Shown: piece after piece, positions 15,833 through 23,249 of the stretch
Position numbering within the stretch: the first letter of the stretch is position 1
Layout: every line of letters begins with the position of its first letter
Assembly: GCF_028281305.1 (NCBI RefSeq)
Contig: NZ_JANQKD010000037.1
Coordinates: 1-47,798, forward strand
Source: Pelagibius sp.
GTDB taxonomy: Bacteria > Pseudomonadota > Alphaproteobacteria > Kiloniellales > Kiloniellaceae
Reading direction: 5' to 3'
Length of the DNA stretch: 47,798 bases
Position numbers and translations under genes: made by a program
The notes under the pieces: model-generated
Told to the model about the DNA's origin: nothing
The model's database searches: none
The model's input: only the letters and a program-made list of their open reading frames with translations

Positions 15833-17730
15833 GCCCGGGACCGCGCAGGGGCCTGCTGCTGCCGCGCCGCTTTGGGTTCTTCTGCGAGCTGCCAGTCGAT
15901 CGGCCGTTCCGGGCGGTAGGCGCAGAAGGTGCCGGTGCGCAGGCTGTTGGCGAGGTGGCGGCCGAGCGCCGGGTGGGCGGCCTCGATCTTGCGCAGGGCA
16001 TGGCGGATGCGCCAGGTGACGGTGGTGCGCGCCCGCTCGGCCAGGCTGCCGAGACGGCGGCTGCGCCCGCCCAGGCCCAAGGCCTTGGCCAGGGTATCGA
16101 CCAGCTCCCCGATCTCGCCGCGCAGCCGTTCGGCCTGCAGCGGATCGTTGCGGTCCTCCGCCTCGGCCAGGTCTTCCTGCAAATCGCGAATACGCGCCTT
16201 GAGAGCCCGGCGCGCCGGCTCGTCGAGCGCCGCGTCGCCGGCGAAGTGCTCGTCGCTGCGTTCGGCGAGATCGAGGCAATGCACCTCGGTCCCCGGACGC
16301 TCCAGCAGGCGGCGGATGTCGTGCAGCCCCTTGAGGGCAGGAAGCCGCACCGTCTGTCCGGCAAACGCCAGCCGCCACTGGCCGGCCTCCGGCACCAGCG
16401 CCGCCGGTTCCGCCGCTGCGGGATTGCTGCCCCGGGCGGTGCCGGAGGCCGCAGCCTCGGAGGGCCTACCGCAGGCATCGTCCAACAGGCGAAACCCCTC
16501 GGCCAGGACCGCGCGGTCTTCGGCACGGCGGTAGGGGTTGACCGTCAGCAGCCAGCGGCAGGCCTCGCCCGGCTCAGGCTCGCGGCCGCCGTTGATCCAG
16601 TCGCGGTACTCCCGCTCATAGACCGCCAGCATTGCCCGCCCCTCCTCCATCCGCCCGAGCCTGGCGTAAGCGATGGCGACGAAGGCGGGCACATCGACGA
16701 TGGGAAAGCCGTCGATGGCCGCGGCCAGGGCGGCGGCCCGTTCGTAATCTCCGGCAGCGGTATGGGCGATAGCCGCGTAGGCGAAGTAATGGTTCGGATG
16801 ACAGGGGTTGAGACGCAGGGCCCGTTCGGCGTGCTCGGCGCCAAGCTCCGGCCGGCCGAGGAAGGCCTCGCCGACCGACATCTCCATCAGCATGTCGGCG
16901 TCGTTCGGGCAGAGCGCCAGGGCGCGGTCGAAGTACCAGGCGGCGCGGTCGAACTCCCGCCTGTAGTTCAGCACCTTGCCGATGACGACGTGCAAAAGGG
17001 CGTCGCGGTCGTCGATCTCCAGGGCGCGGTGGGCGTGTGTATAGGCACGCTGGCCGTTTTCTTCGAACTGCGACCAGAAATGGCAGCTCCACTCGTTGAA
17101 CCAGGAGAGCGAAACGCCTGCATGGGCGCGCGCGTAGTGCGGGTCCAGGTCGATGGCGCGCTCGAAAAGACCGCGGGCTTCTTCGTCTGCGCTGGCACTG
17201 CCGTTGCGCAGCAAAGCGAGGCCCCGCAGGGTAAGCTCGTAGGCGGCCAGGGAGTCCGTCGGCTTGCGCCGCAGATCGTCGCGCGCCGTCTCCTCCAGCC
17301 GCGTCGAAAGCGTGGCGGCGATGCGGGCGACGACCTCGTCCTGGACGGCAAAGACATCGCCGGCGGAGAAGTCGTACTGCTCGCTCCAGAGTTGGCGGCC
17401 GCCGCCGCAGTCCACCAAGGCGGCGGTCACCCGCAGCCGCTCGCCGGCACGCCGCAGGCTGCCGCGCAGCAGGTGGCTGGCCCCCAGGCGTGCCCCGGCT
17501 TCCCGGTCGGAGAGGCCGGCCACGGCCATACACGACATCCAGGAGATGACCTGCAGGCTGCGGAAGCGCGTGAGTTCGCCGCAGATGTCTTCCAGCAGCC
17601 CCTGCGCCAGGGGGTCGGCAGCGGCAGCGTCGCCTGCAACCTGAAAGGGAAGCACAGCCAGGACAGGAGGTTGGCTTGGATTCTGGCCTGCGTTGGGGCC
17701 GGTTATTGGGCCGGGCATTGGGCCGGGCAT
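15829..17730 (-). CDS. TolB/FlgO-like and TPR protein with a C-terminal effector-type domain
   Basis: A 633-residue, probably cytoplasmic or peripheral protein. Residues about 20-130 (PVLAVLPFQVAGD ... ASHLLRGSLRRAGERLRVTAALVD) form the domain found after the cyclase or winged-helix domain in adenylate-cyclase-like and CadC-like TPR proteins; here no such N-terminal catalytic or DNA-binding domain is present. TPR-type repeats follow (about 150-420). The C-terminal part (about 455-610; DIRRLLERPGTEVHCLDL, GLGGRSRRLGSLAERARTTVTWRIRHALRKI) resembles the tail of large TPR/AAA regulators. Function unknown, perhaps signalling. The ATG start at 17730 and an alternative at 17718 lie inside a 12-bp tandem repeat (MPGPMPGPITGP). 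It is divergent from another TPR gene across a 234-nt region with an operator-like palindrome. Confidence 0.8.
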   Translation of the reverse strand: MPGPMPGPITGPNAGQNPSQPPVLAVLPFQVAGDAAAADPLAQGLLEDICGELTRFRSLQVISWMSCMAVAGLSDREAGARLGASHLLRGSLRRAGERLRVTAALVDCGGGRQLWSEQYDFSAGDVFAVQDEVVARIAATLSTRLEETARDDLRRKPTDSLAAYELTLRGLALLRNGSASADEEARGLFERAIDLDPHYARAHAGVSLSWFNEWSCHFWSQFEENGQRAYTHAHRALEIDDRDALLHVVIGKVLNYRREFDRAAWYFDRALALCPNDADMLMEMSVGEAFLGRPELGAEHAERALRLNPCHPNHYFAYAAIAHTAAGDYERAAALAAAIDGFPIVDVPAFVAIAYARLGRMEEGRAMLAVYEREYRDWINGGREPEPGEACRWLLTVNPYRRAEDRAVLAEGFRLLDDACGRPSEAAASGTARGSNPAAAEPAALVPEAGQWRLAFAGQTVRLPALKGLHDIRRLLERPGTEVHCLDLAERSDEHFAGDAALDEPARRALKARIRDLQEDLAEAEDRNDPLQAERLRGEIGELVDTLAKALGLGGRSRRLGSLAERARTTVTWRIRHALRKIEAAHPALGRHLANSLRTGTFCAYRPERPIDWQLAEEPKAARQQQAPARSRA

Positions 17731-17731
17731 G
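17696..17731 (-). repeat. 12-bp tandem repeat carrying the start codon(s) of the TPR gene
   Basis: Units on the plus strand: GGGCCGGTTATT (17696-17707), GGGCCGGGCATT (17708-17719) and GGGCCGGGCATG (17720-17731). On the minus strand the last two each supply an ATG, giving an N-terminus MPGPMPGP. A change in copy number would add or remove start codons in frame. Confidence 0.85.
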
Positions 17732-17806
17732 GCTTGGTCTTTTCGTCTGATCGGCGGCCTTATCTACGAGCATAGCCCAAGCCGGGCTTCAGGAAAATGC
17801 GCCGGC

Positions 17807-17832
17807 CCTCACATCGTGAGGCGCCGCCTCAC
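17807..17832. promoter_or_regulatory. Operator-like palindrome between two divergent TPR genes
   Basis: CCTCAC-ATC-GTGAGG (17807-17821) overlaps GTGAGGCG-C-CGCCTCAC (17816-17832), a perfect 17-bp inverted repeat. Three CTCAC/GTGAG half-sites therefore alternate in 26 bp. There is no T-run on either side, which argues against an intrinsic terminator and for a protein-binding site shared by the divergent genes at 17730 (-) and 17965 (+). Inference. Confidence 0.45.
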
Positions 17833-17964
17833 GCCCTTTGGGGTACAGGGAGCTCTCCGCCGCAAGGTCCCTTCCGCCGCGAATGAAATAAATCGAAGCC
17901 GCGCCGCCCCCGGCGCGGGTATTGTTTTGTGGATTTGGCGTCAGCCGAAGAAGGAGATCACAGC

Positions 17965-19305
17965 ATGTCCAGCGACCGCCAGGGAAACACCCTTTCCGGC
18001 GCCACGCCCGCGGCCCTCACGCTCTACGAGCAGGCCGTCGAGGCCTTCAACATCTACCGCGGCGATCCCATCGCCCTTGTCGACGAGGCCATCGCGCAGG
18101 CGCCGGACTTCGCCATGGCGCGCATCCTGAAGGCGCACCTCTATGGCCTTGCGACCGAGCCGGAAGCGACGGCGGAGGCACGCGACATCGTCGCTGATGT
18201 CAAGACGCGCGCGCTGAACGAGCGCGAGGCCTCCCACCTCGACGCCCTGGATCTGGTGCTGCAGGGCAACTGGACCGCGGCGGCCGTCGCGCTCGACCAC
18301 CATCTCGTGCGCTACCCCCGCGACCTCGTGGCGCTGCAGTCCGGCCACCTGATGGACTTCTACCGCGCCAACGCGCGCGACATGCGCGACCGCATCGCCC
18401 GCGCCCTGCCCCAGTGGTCGCCGGAGGTGCCCGGCTATTCCATCGTGCTGGGCATGTATGCCTTCGGCCTGGAGGAAAGCGGCGACTATGCCCGCGCCGA
18501 AGAAATGGGCCGCAAGGCCGTCGAGCTGCAGCCGCTCGACTGCTGGGCGCATCATGCCGTCGCCCATGTGATGGAGATGCAGGGCCGGGCCGAGGACGGC
18601 ATCGGCTGGATGATCGCCCGCGAGCCCCAGTGGTCGGGCGACGACAACTTCTTCAAGGTCCACAACTGGTGGCATCGCGCGCTCTACCATCTCGACCTCG
18701 GCCAGGTCGACCAGGTCTTTGCGCTCTACGACGGCCCGATCCGGGAGGAGCGCAGCGCCGTCGCGTTGGATCTGGTGGATGCCTCGGCGCTGCTGTGGCG
18801 GCTGCAGTTGACTGGTCATGACGTCGGCGAACGTTGGGACGAGGTCGCCACGGCCTGGGACCAGCATGCCGACGGGCGGCTCTATGCCTTCAACGACTGG
18901 CATGCGGTCATGGCCTATCTCGGCGCCGGCCGCGAGAGCGACGTCAGCCGGATCACGGATGCCCTGCGCAACGCGGCCGACCCGGCTGCTGAAACCAGCG
19001 GCTGGGCCAGGACCACGGGGCTTGCGCTGGTGGAGGGCTTCACGGCCTTCCGGCGCGGCGACTACGAGACCGCGGTCGAGCGTCTGCACGGCGCGCGCTA
19101 TATCGCCAACCGTTTCGGCGGCAGCCATGCCCAGCGCGACATCATCGACTGGACCCTGACCGAGGCGGCGCTGCGTGGCGGCTTCCGCGACGTCGCCACG
19201 GCGCTGGCCAACGAGCGCCTGGCCCTGAAGCCCCACAGCCCGGTCAACCGCGGCTTCCTGGAGCGCGCCCGGGCCGGCGGTTCCGGCGGCGAGCAGGCCG
19301 CTTAG
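17965..19305 (+). CDS. TTC38-like tetratricopeptide repeat protein
   Basis: A 446-residue soluble protein built of TPR-like helices throughout. The layout (ALTLYEQAVEAFNIYRGDPIALVDEAI ... DFAMARILKAHLYGLA ... NEREASHLDAL ... VPGYSIVLGMYAFGLEESGDYARAEEMGRKAVELQPLDCWAHHAVAHVMEMQGR) matches the bacterial homologues of animal TTC38; the HAVAHVMEM stretch is especially typical. Biochemical function is not known. The ATG at 17965 is chosen because AAGGAG lies 8 nt upstream. It is followed after 30 nt by a GNAT acetyltransferase, so the two are likely cotranscribed. The gene diverges from the other TPR protein. Confidence 0.85.
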   Translation: MSSDRQGNTLSGATPAALTLYEQAVEAFNIYRGDPIALVDEAIAQAPDFAMARILKAHLYGLATEPEATAEARDIVADVKTRALNEREASHLDALDLVLQGNWTAAAVALDHHLVRYPRDLVALQSGHLMDFYRANARDMRDRIARALPQWSPEVPGYSIVLGMYAFGLEESGDYARAEEMGRKAVELQPLDCWAHHAVAHVMEMQGRAEDGIGWMIAREPQWSGDDNFFKVHNWWHRALYHLDLGQVDQVFALYDGPIREERSAVALDLVDASALLWRLQLTGHDVGERWDEVATAWDQHADGRLYAFNDWHAVMAYLGAGRESDVSRITDALRNAADPAAETSGWARTTGLALVEGFTAFRRGDYETAVERLHGARYIANRFGGSHAQRDIIDWTLTEAALRGGFRDVATALANERLALKPHSPVNRGFLERARAGGSGGEQAA

Positions 19306-19335
19306 GCGGCCCACCGAAACTGCCAGGAGCGCGCC

Positions 19336-19971
19336 ATGCAAGCCGGCGACAGCGGCGAGGGAGCGTTGCCTAAAGCCTCCCGCGCCGACCTCGATATCCG
19401 TTGGGCGAAGGCGGAGGAGGCGCGTGCGATCGCGCGTCTCTTCCTCATCTCCTCCGACGGCCTTGCCGCCTACATCTGGAGCCGGATCGACATGCCGGGC
19501 CTGCGTACGGGCGACGCAAGCTTGGAGGACGTCGGGGCCGCCCGCTACGCGCGCAGCGGCACGGCCTTCTCCTACGAGAACTGCCTGCTGGCCCTTGCCG
19601 GCGGGGCCGTCGTCGGCATGGCCCATGCCTTTCCCATGGAGGCGGATCCGGAACCTGCCGAGGAGGAGGACCCAGTGCTGCGGCCCTATGCGGAGCTGGA
19701 GGCCCCCGGCTCGCTCTACCTCTCCGGCCTGGCAGTCGAGGAGGCGTACCGGAGCACGGGCATCGGTGCGGAGCTGATGGACTGCGTAGAGGAACTGGCC
19801 CGGGCCAAGGGTCTGCCGCGGGTTTCGCTGATCTGCTTCGAGCGCAACACGCGGGCCCTGGCGTTCTACCGCCGCCGCGGTTATCGCGAGATCGCACGGC
19901 GGCCCTTGGTGCCCCACCCCAGCCTGCACTACGCCGAGGGAGACGCCCTGCTTCTGGCGCGCGCCTGCTGA
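19336..19971 (+). CDS. GNAT-family N-acetyltransferase
   Basis: A 211-residue acetyltransferase. After an N-terminal polar stretch of about 18 residues, the GNAT fold begins at LDIRWAKAEEARAIARLFLISSDGLA. LYLSGLAVEEAYRSTGIGAELMDCVEELAR is the acetyl-CoA pyrophosphate-binding motif A (R/Q-x-x-G-x-G/A as R-S-T-G-I-G), and CFERNTRALAFYRRRGYREI is motif B. Substrate unknown. An acidic insertion (EADPEPAEEEDPVLRPYAE) lies before motif A. It sits 30 nt downstream of the TTC38-like gene with GGAGCGCGCC before its ATG. Confidence 0.88.
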   Translation: MQAGDSGEGALPKASRADLDIRWAKAEEARAIARLFLISSDGLAAYIWSRIDMPGLRTGDASLEDVGAARYARSGTAFSYENCLLALAGGAVVGMAHAFPMEADPEPAEEEDPVLRPYAELEAPGSLYLSGLAVEEAYRSTGIGAELMDCVEELARAKGLPRVSLICFERNTRALAFYRRRGYREIARRPLVPHPSLHYAEGDALLLARAC

Positions 19972-20002
19972 GTAACCCGGGCCGTTCAGGCTTCCGAACT
20001 GC

Positions 20003-20611
20003 TCAGGCGTTCCAGCTGGGCCGGGCGCGCAGGGCGTCGTTCCAACGCTTGAGATGATCCAGGCCCTCCGGGATCGGCACCTTCACGAAGTCGGACAGGA
20101 ACAGCGCCGTCATGCCGGTGATGTCGGCGACGGTGAAGCGCTCTCCGGCAACAAAGGGCCGGCCGTCGGCCAGCGCGCTGTCCAGCCAGGCCAGCTTGGC
20201 CGGCAGGTCATGGCGCTGCGCCTCGACGATGGCCGGCACCTGGGTCAGCTTGTCCTTGAAGAAGTCGAAGCTGTGGCGCGCGATCAGACTGAGGGGTGTC
20301 AGAATCTCCAGCTCCATGCGGCGGTCCCACATGTAGATCCGGGCCTGCTCCACGGCATCCCCACCGAAGAGGTTCGGTTCAGGCTGCAAAGATTCAAGGT
20401 AACGGCAGATCGCCTGAGACTCGCAGATGATCGTGCCGTCGTCGAGTTCCAGAACCGGAACCTCGCCCAGGCTGTTCTTCTTCCGCAGAGCTTCGCCGCG
20501 GGTACCCTGAGCATCGAGACTCAGATCGACACGCGGCAGGTCCATCCCCTTCTCAGCCAGAAAGATGCGCACCCGGCGCGGGCTCGCCGCAGCAGCATTG
20601 TAGAGTTTCAC
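20003..20611 (-). CDS. Glutathione S-transferase
   Basis: A 202-residue GST. The N-terminal thioredoxin-like domain has KLYNAAAASPRRVRIFLAEKG (with the catalytic-region Ser), NSLGEVPVLELDDGTIICESQAICRYLE (cis-Pro before V, and the glutathione-binding E-S pair), and the helical C-terminal domain has DGRPFVAGERFTVADITGM, the conserved folding motif. The start is GTG at 20611 with AGAGGAG 8 nt upstream. It is divergent from the ArsR-type regulator at 20691; the 79-nt gap contains an AT-rich palindrome suited to control both genes. Substrate unknown. Confidence 0.92.
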   Translation of the reverse strand: MKLYNAAAASPRRVRIFLAEKGMDLPRVDLSLDAQGTRGEALRKKNSLGEVPVLELDDGTIICESQAICRYLESLQPEPNLFGGDAVEQARIYMWDRRMELEILTPLSLIARHSFDFFKDKLTQVPAIVEAQRHDLPAKLAWLDSALADGRPFVAGERFTVADITGMTALFLSDFVKVPIPEGLDHLKRWNDALRARPSWNA

Positions 20612-20632
20612 GGTCAGGTCTCCTCTGGTCTC

Positions 20633-20661
20633 TTTACAATCCGCTCCGCCTTTGATATCTA
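20633..20661 (+). promoter_or_regulatory. Promoter of the ArsR/SRPBCC operon
   Basis: TTTACA (20633-20638), 17 nt, TATCTA (20656-20661). Predicted start of transcription is near 20668, within the adjacent palindrome, giving a leader of about 23 nt before the ATG at 20691. Confidence 0.5.
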
Positions 20662-20682
20662 TTAATCAACATATGATCAATA
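20660..20682. promoter_or_regulatory. Probable ArsR-family operator
   Basis: TATTAATCA-ACATA-TGATCAATA is an inverted repeat with 9-bp arms and one mismatch. A second, wider pair, CAACATAT ... ATATGTTG, overlaps it and runs into the start of the regulator gene. It covers the expected transcription start of the regulator and lies between the divergent GST and regulator genes, so autorepression with co-control of GST is plausible. Confidence 0.5.
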
Positions 20683-20690
20683 GGTGATAT

Positions 20691-21020
20691 ATGTTGGATA
20701 CAACCTTCGCGGCCCTGTCCGACCCGACACGACGCACGATCCTGGACCTGCTGGCTGAGCGCGAACACTCGGTGGGCGAGCTTGTCGACCACTTCCCCAT
20801 CACCCAATCAGCCGTTTCGCGGCACCTGAACGTGCTGGAGCAGGCCGCTCTGATCGAACGGCGGCGGGACGGCCAGCGCCGGCTCTGCGCCCTGCGTGCC
20901 GAAACCCTGGCGGAGGTCGACCGCTGGATGGAACGCTACCGCCGCATGTGGGTCGGCAAGCTGCAGCGCCTGGACCGGGCGATACAGAAGAGGGCGATAC
21001 AGAGGAGAAAGAAGCGATGA
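20691..21020 (+). CDS. ArsR-family winged-helix regulator
   Basis: A 109-residue DNA-binding protein. TFAALSDPTRRTILDLLAEREHSVGELVDHFPITQSAVSRHLNVLEQAALIERRRDGQRRLCAL is a complete ArsR/SmtB-type winged helix with the recognition helix at QSAVSRHLNVL. The cysteine metal-binding motifs of true metal sensors are absent, as is usual for the subgroup paired with SRPBCC proteins. The basic C-terminus contains a 15-bp near-duplication (RAIQKRAIQRR). Its stop overlaps the start of the SRPBCC gene in ATGA, so translation is coupled. It probably represses its own operon. Confidence 0.92.
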   Translation: MLDTTFAALSDPTRRTILDLLAEREHSVGELVDHFPITQSAVSRHLNVLEQAALIERRRDGQRRLCALRAETLAEVDRWMERYRRMWVGKLQRLDRAIQKRAIQRRKKR

Positions 21021-21484
21021 GCCAAGCAGTCGCGGAAGATCTTCGCAGCGTCGTCCTGCGGTACCGCTTCAACGCCAGCGTCGAGGAACTCTTCGCCGCC
21101 TGGACCGACCCCGAGATGCTCGCGGAGTGGTGGGGGCCGGAAGGCTTTCGCAGCAAGGTTCTGGTGATGGAACTGCACCCCGGCGGGCGCTTCGAGATCG
21201 AGATGACCGCCGAGGACGGCGAGGCCAGCCGTATCACAGGGGTGTACCGGGAGATCTCGCCGCCAACGCGGCTGGTCTTCGAGATCACCGAGCACTGCGC
21301 AAAAGACCTGCCGCCGGAGGTGGAACCGCAGATCGCCCCGACACCAGTGACCGTCGAGTTCGTCAGCCATGGCGACCAGTCGGAGATCATCCTGACCCAG
21401 GACGGGCTGAACCCGACCTATTCGGAGCTGGTTACCTGGGGCTGGGGCGGCGCCATCGACAAGCTGAAGACGCGGCTTGGCTGA
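21017..21484 (+). CDS. SRPBCC/AHSA1-domain protein
   Basis: A 155-residue START-like protein of the Aha1 C-terminal (AHSA1) group: VVLRYRFNASVEELFAAWTDPEMLAEWWGPEGF, HPGGRFEIEMTAEDG, GVYREISPPTRLVFE, and the C-terminal helix YSELVTWGWGGAIDKLKTRL. Such proteins bind hydrophobic ligands in a deep pocket and are very often encoded with an ArsR-type regulator, as here (ATGA overlap at 21017-21020). The ligand is unknown. It is followed by a double-hairpin element that separates it from the convergent VOC gene. Confidence 0.9.
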   Translation: MSQAVAEDLRSVVLRYRFNASVEELFAAWTDPEMLAEWWGPEGFRSKVLVMELHPGGRFEIEMTAEDGEASRITGVYREISPPTRLVFEITEHCAKDLPPEVEPQIAPTPVTVEFVSHGDQSEIILTQDGLNPTYSELVTWGWGGAIDKLKTRLG

Positions 21485-21493
21485 GACGGCCCG

Positions 21494-21630
21494 GAGCAGA
21501 TCCGGGTTTGATGGAGTCGCGGAAGCGATCCATCAAGCCCGCTGAATCTGCTCTAAGTGTAAAGTGTAGAGCGGATTCACATGTTTAGACGCAAACACAA
21601 GAGTGTTTCCGTCTAAACATGATCCGCTCT
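21494..21630. repeat. Double nested-hairpin palindromic element
   Basis: Hairpin 1: left arm 21494-21515 (starts GAGCAGATCCGGG) pairs with 21529-21553 (ends TGAATCTGCTC), with an inner TCGC/GCGA stem. Hairpin 2: left arm 21568-21598 (starts AGAGCGGATTCACATG) pairs with about 21603-21630 (ends CATGATCCGCTCT). Each hairpin has a 3-nt bulge (TCA) next to its GAGCnGAT end, and the inner ends, TGAATCTGCTC (21543-21553) and GAGCGGATTCA (21569-21579), can also pair with each other. It lies between convergent genes and may act as a bidirectional terminator or be a dispersed MITE/REP-like repeat. Confidence 0.75.
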
Positions 21631-22024
21631 AGCGGCCGCCCGGCTGCAGGAGATCCCATCGGTTGCCGTAGAGATCCTCGAAGACGGCCACGGTGCCGTA
21701 GGGCTCCTCCCGCGGCGCCTCCAGGAAGGTCACGCCGGCCGCCTGCATCGCCCGATGGTCGCGCGCGAAGTCGTCGGTCATGAGAAACAGGAAGACGCGC
21801 CCGCCGGTCTGGTCGCCGATCCTCGCGCGCTGTGATTCGTCGGCGGCCTTTGCCAGCAGCAGGCGCGTCTCTGCGGCGCCCGGCGGCGAGACCACGACCC
21901 AACGCTTGCCGCCGCCCTGGTCGCTGTCCTCGATCAGATCGAAACCGAGCTTGCCGACGTAAAAGCCGATCGCTTCGTCGTAGTCGCGCACCAGGAGCGC
22001 AACGAGGCCGAGGTGCTGGTGCAT
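21629..22024 (-). CDS. VOC-family (glyoxalase/bleomycin-resistance fold) protein
   Basis: A 131-residue single-domain VOC protein: HLGLVALLVRDYDEAIGFYVGKLGFDLIED, then LFLMTDDFARDHRAMQAAGVTFLEAPREEPYGTVAVFEDLYGNRWDLLQP. The metal-ligand pattern H (near residue 4) and E (in FEDLYGNRWDLL, D/E) is partly preserved. Two paired beta-alpha-beta-beta-beta modules fill the length. Function unknown. It lies 18 nt downstream of a second, distinct VOC gene on the same strand, so both are probably cotranscribed. Confidence 0.88.
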   Translation of the reverse strand: MHQHLGLVALLVRDYDEAIGFYVGKLGFDLIEDSDQGGGKRWVVVSPPGAAETRLLLAKAADESQRARIGDQTGGRVFLFLMTDDFARDHRAMQAAGVTFLEAPREEPYGTVAVFEDLYGNRWDLLQPGGR

Positions 22025-22042
22025 ACGCTTGGGCTCCCGGCG

Positions 22043-22408
22043 TCAGGCAGGCTCGAACAGCTCGATGGGATTGCCGGAAGGGTCCTCGCAGAGGACCTGG
22101 CGGCCGCCCGGCCCGGCGAGAATGTCATTGCGGAAGACCGTGCCCTCGGACCGCAAAGCGGTCACGGTCGCCTCAAGATCGCCGACCGTGACTACGATCC
22201 GCGACCAGCCGCCGGGCTCGGGGCGGCTCCCGTCCGGCATGGGCTTGGAGGCCGAGGCCTGCGGACCGGCGAGCCAGAGGCCGAGATTGTCTCGGCTCAT
22301 GATCGCCATGGCCGGCCCGAACTGCTGCTGCAGTTCGAAGCCGAGCCGGTCGCGGTAGAAAGCGACGGCCTGATCGACGTCGTGAACGATGTAGCGAACC
22401 TGTGCCAT
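22043..22408 (-). CDS. VOC-family protein
   Basis: A 121-residue VOC protein: VRYIVHDVDQAVAFYRDRLGFELQQQF at the N-terminus and FRNDILAGPGGRQVLCEDPSGNPIELFEP at the C-terminus, the common glyoxalase-like ending with E in the metal position. It is only distantly similar to its downstream neighbour, so this is not a recent duplication. The ATG at 22408 is preferred; longer frames reach 22573 but have no coding character there. First gene of the two-gene VOC unit, divergent from the LysE-type exporter. Confidence 0.85.
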   Translation of the reverse strand: MAQVRYIVHDVDQAVAFYRDRLGFELQQQFGPAMAIMSRDNLGLWLAGPQASASKPMPDGSRPEPGGWSRIVVTVGDLEATVTALRSEGTVFRNDILAGPGGRQVLCEDPSGNPIELFEPA

Positions 22409-22482
22409 GACGGAACCCTGGTGGACGGCCAAGCCCATTATAGGACGGCAAGCGCTTCGGTGTGCGGACAACTTTGGGCTGG

Positions 22483-22509
22483 TTGCCGCGGTCCGGTCTC
22501 TGCTAGCCT
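22483..22509 (+). promoter_or_regulatory. Promoter of the LysE-family gene
   Basis: TTGCCGCG (22483-22490), 11 nt, GCTAGCCT (22502-22509): a good match to the Caulobacter-type consensus TTGaCGC-N10-14-GCTAnnnn. Predicted start near 22516, with GAAAGGA before the ATG at 22531. Confidence 0.55.
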
Positions 22510-22530
22510 CCCGCCCGGAAAGGACCCGCC

Positions 22531-23157
22531 ATGCCTGCCTTCGATCTGCTCCTCCCCTTCTTCGCGGCGACACTGCTCTTCGCGGTGATGCCCGGACCGG
22601 CCATCCTCTACACCGCCGCCCAGACCATGGCGCGCGGGCGGCGGGGCGGCGCCATGGCGGCCTTCGGCATCCATATCGGCGGCTACGTGCATGTGATCGC
22701 CGCGGCGGCCGGCCTCTCCGCCGTCTTCCGCTATGTGCCGGAAGCCTATCTGGCGGTGAAGATTGCAGGGGCGCTCTACTTGATCTGGCTCGGCATCTCC
22801 TTCTTCCGCAAGCCGCAGAGCGACGCGCTGCCCGCGGTAACCCAGCGCAACGCCCGGCGCGCCTTCGCCCAGTCCATGCTGGTCGAAGTACTGAACCCCA
22901 AGGCGGCGCTGTTCTTCATCGCCTTCCTGCCGCAGTTCGTCGATCCCGCTGCGGCCTGGCCGCTCTGGGTCCAGTTGCTGATCCTCGGGACCTTCGTGAA
23001 CGTGGCCTTCTCCACGGTCGATTTCATCACCGTCGCCGCCACCTCCACCATGGTGGGTCTGGTGCGCAAGAGCGCCGCCGGCCAGCGGGTGGTGCGGGCC
23101 ATCGGCGGCTCCATTCTCGTGGCCCTCGGCGTCCATCTGGCGGCCTCGCGCAGCTAG
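22531..23157 (+). CDS. LysE-family amino-acid exporter (RhtB-like)
   Basis: A 208-residue inner-membrane protein with six predicted helices. MPGPAILYTAAQTMARGRRGGAMAAFGIHIGG contains the family's conserved PGP and the G-x-x-x-G pattern after the first helix, AYLAVKIAGALYLIWLGISFFRK ends the third, and FAQSMLVEVLNPKAALFFIAFLPQFV carries the NPKA motif. Such proteins export homoserine, threonine, lysine or other small amino acids; the substrate is unknown. The start has GAAAGGA 9 nt upstream and a clear promoter. Confidence 0.92.
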   Translation: MPAFDLLLPFFAATLLFAVMPGPAILYTAAQTMARGRRGGAMAAFGIHIGGYVHVIAAAAGLSAVFRYVPEAYLAVKIAGALYLIWLGISFFRKPQSDALPAVTQRNARRAFAQSMLVEVLNPKAALFFIAFLPQFVDPAAAWPLWVQLLILGTFVNVAFSTVDFITVAATSTMVGLVRKSAAGQRVVRAIGGSILVALGVHLAASRS

Positions 23158-23249
23158 GTCCTCCGCCGCCCTCCCCGGCGGCTCTTTGAACCTTCCGCAC
23201 AGTCCCTGCGACCCATGATCAATCTGACCCTTTCTCGCAGGAGAGAACC

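Noticed and set aside
15955..17775. A 606-codon open frame antisense to the TPR protein at 15829-17730
   Set aside because: The minus-strand product has TPR and TolB-like patterns; the plus-strand translation does not resemble any protein.
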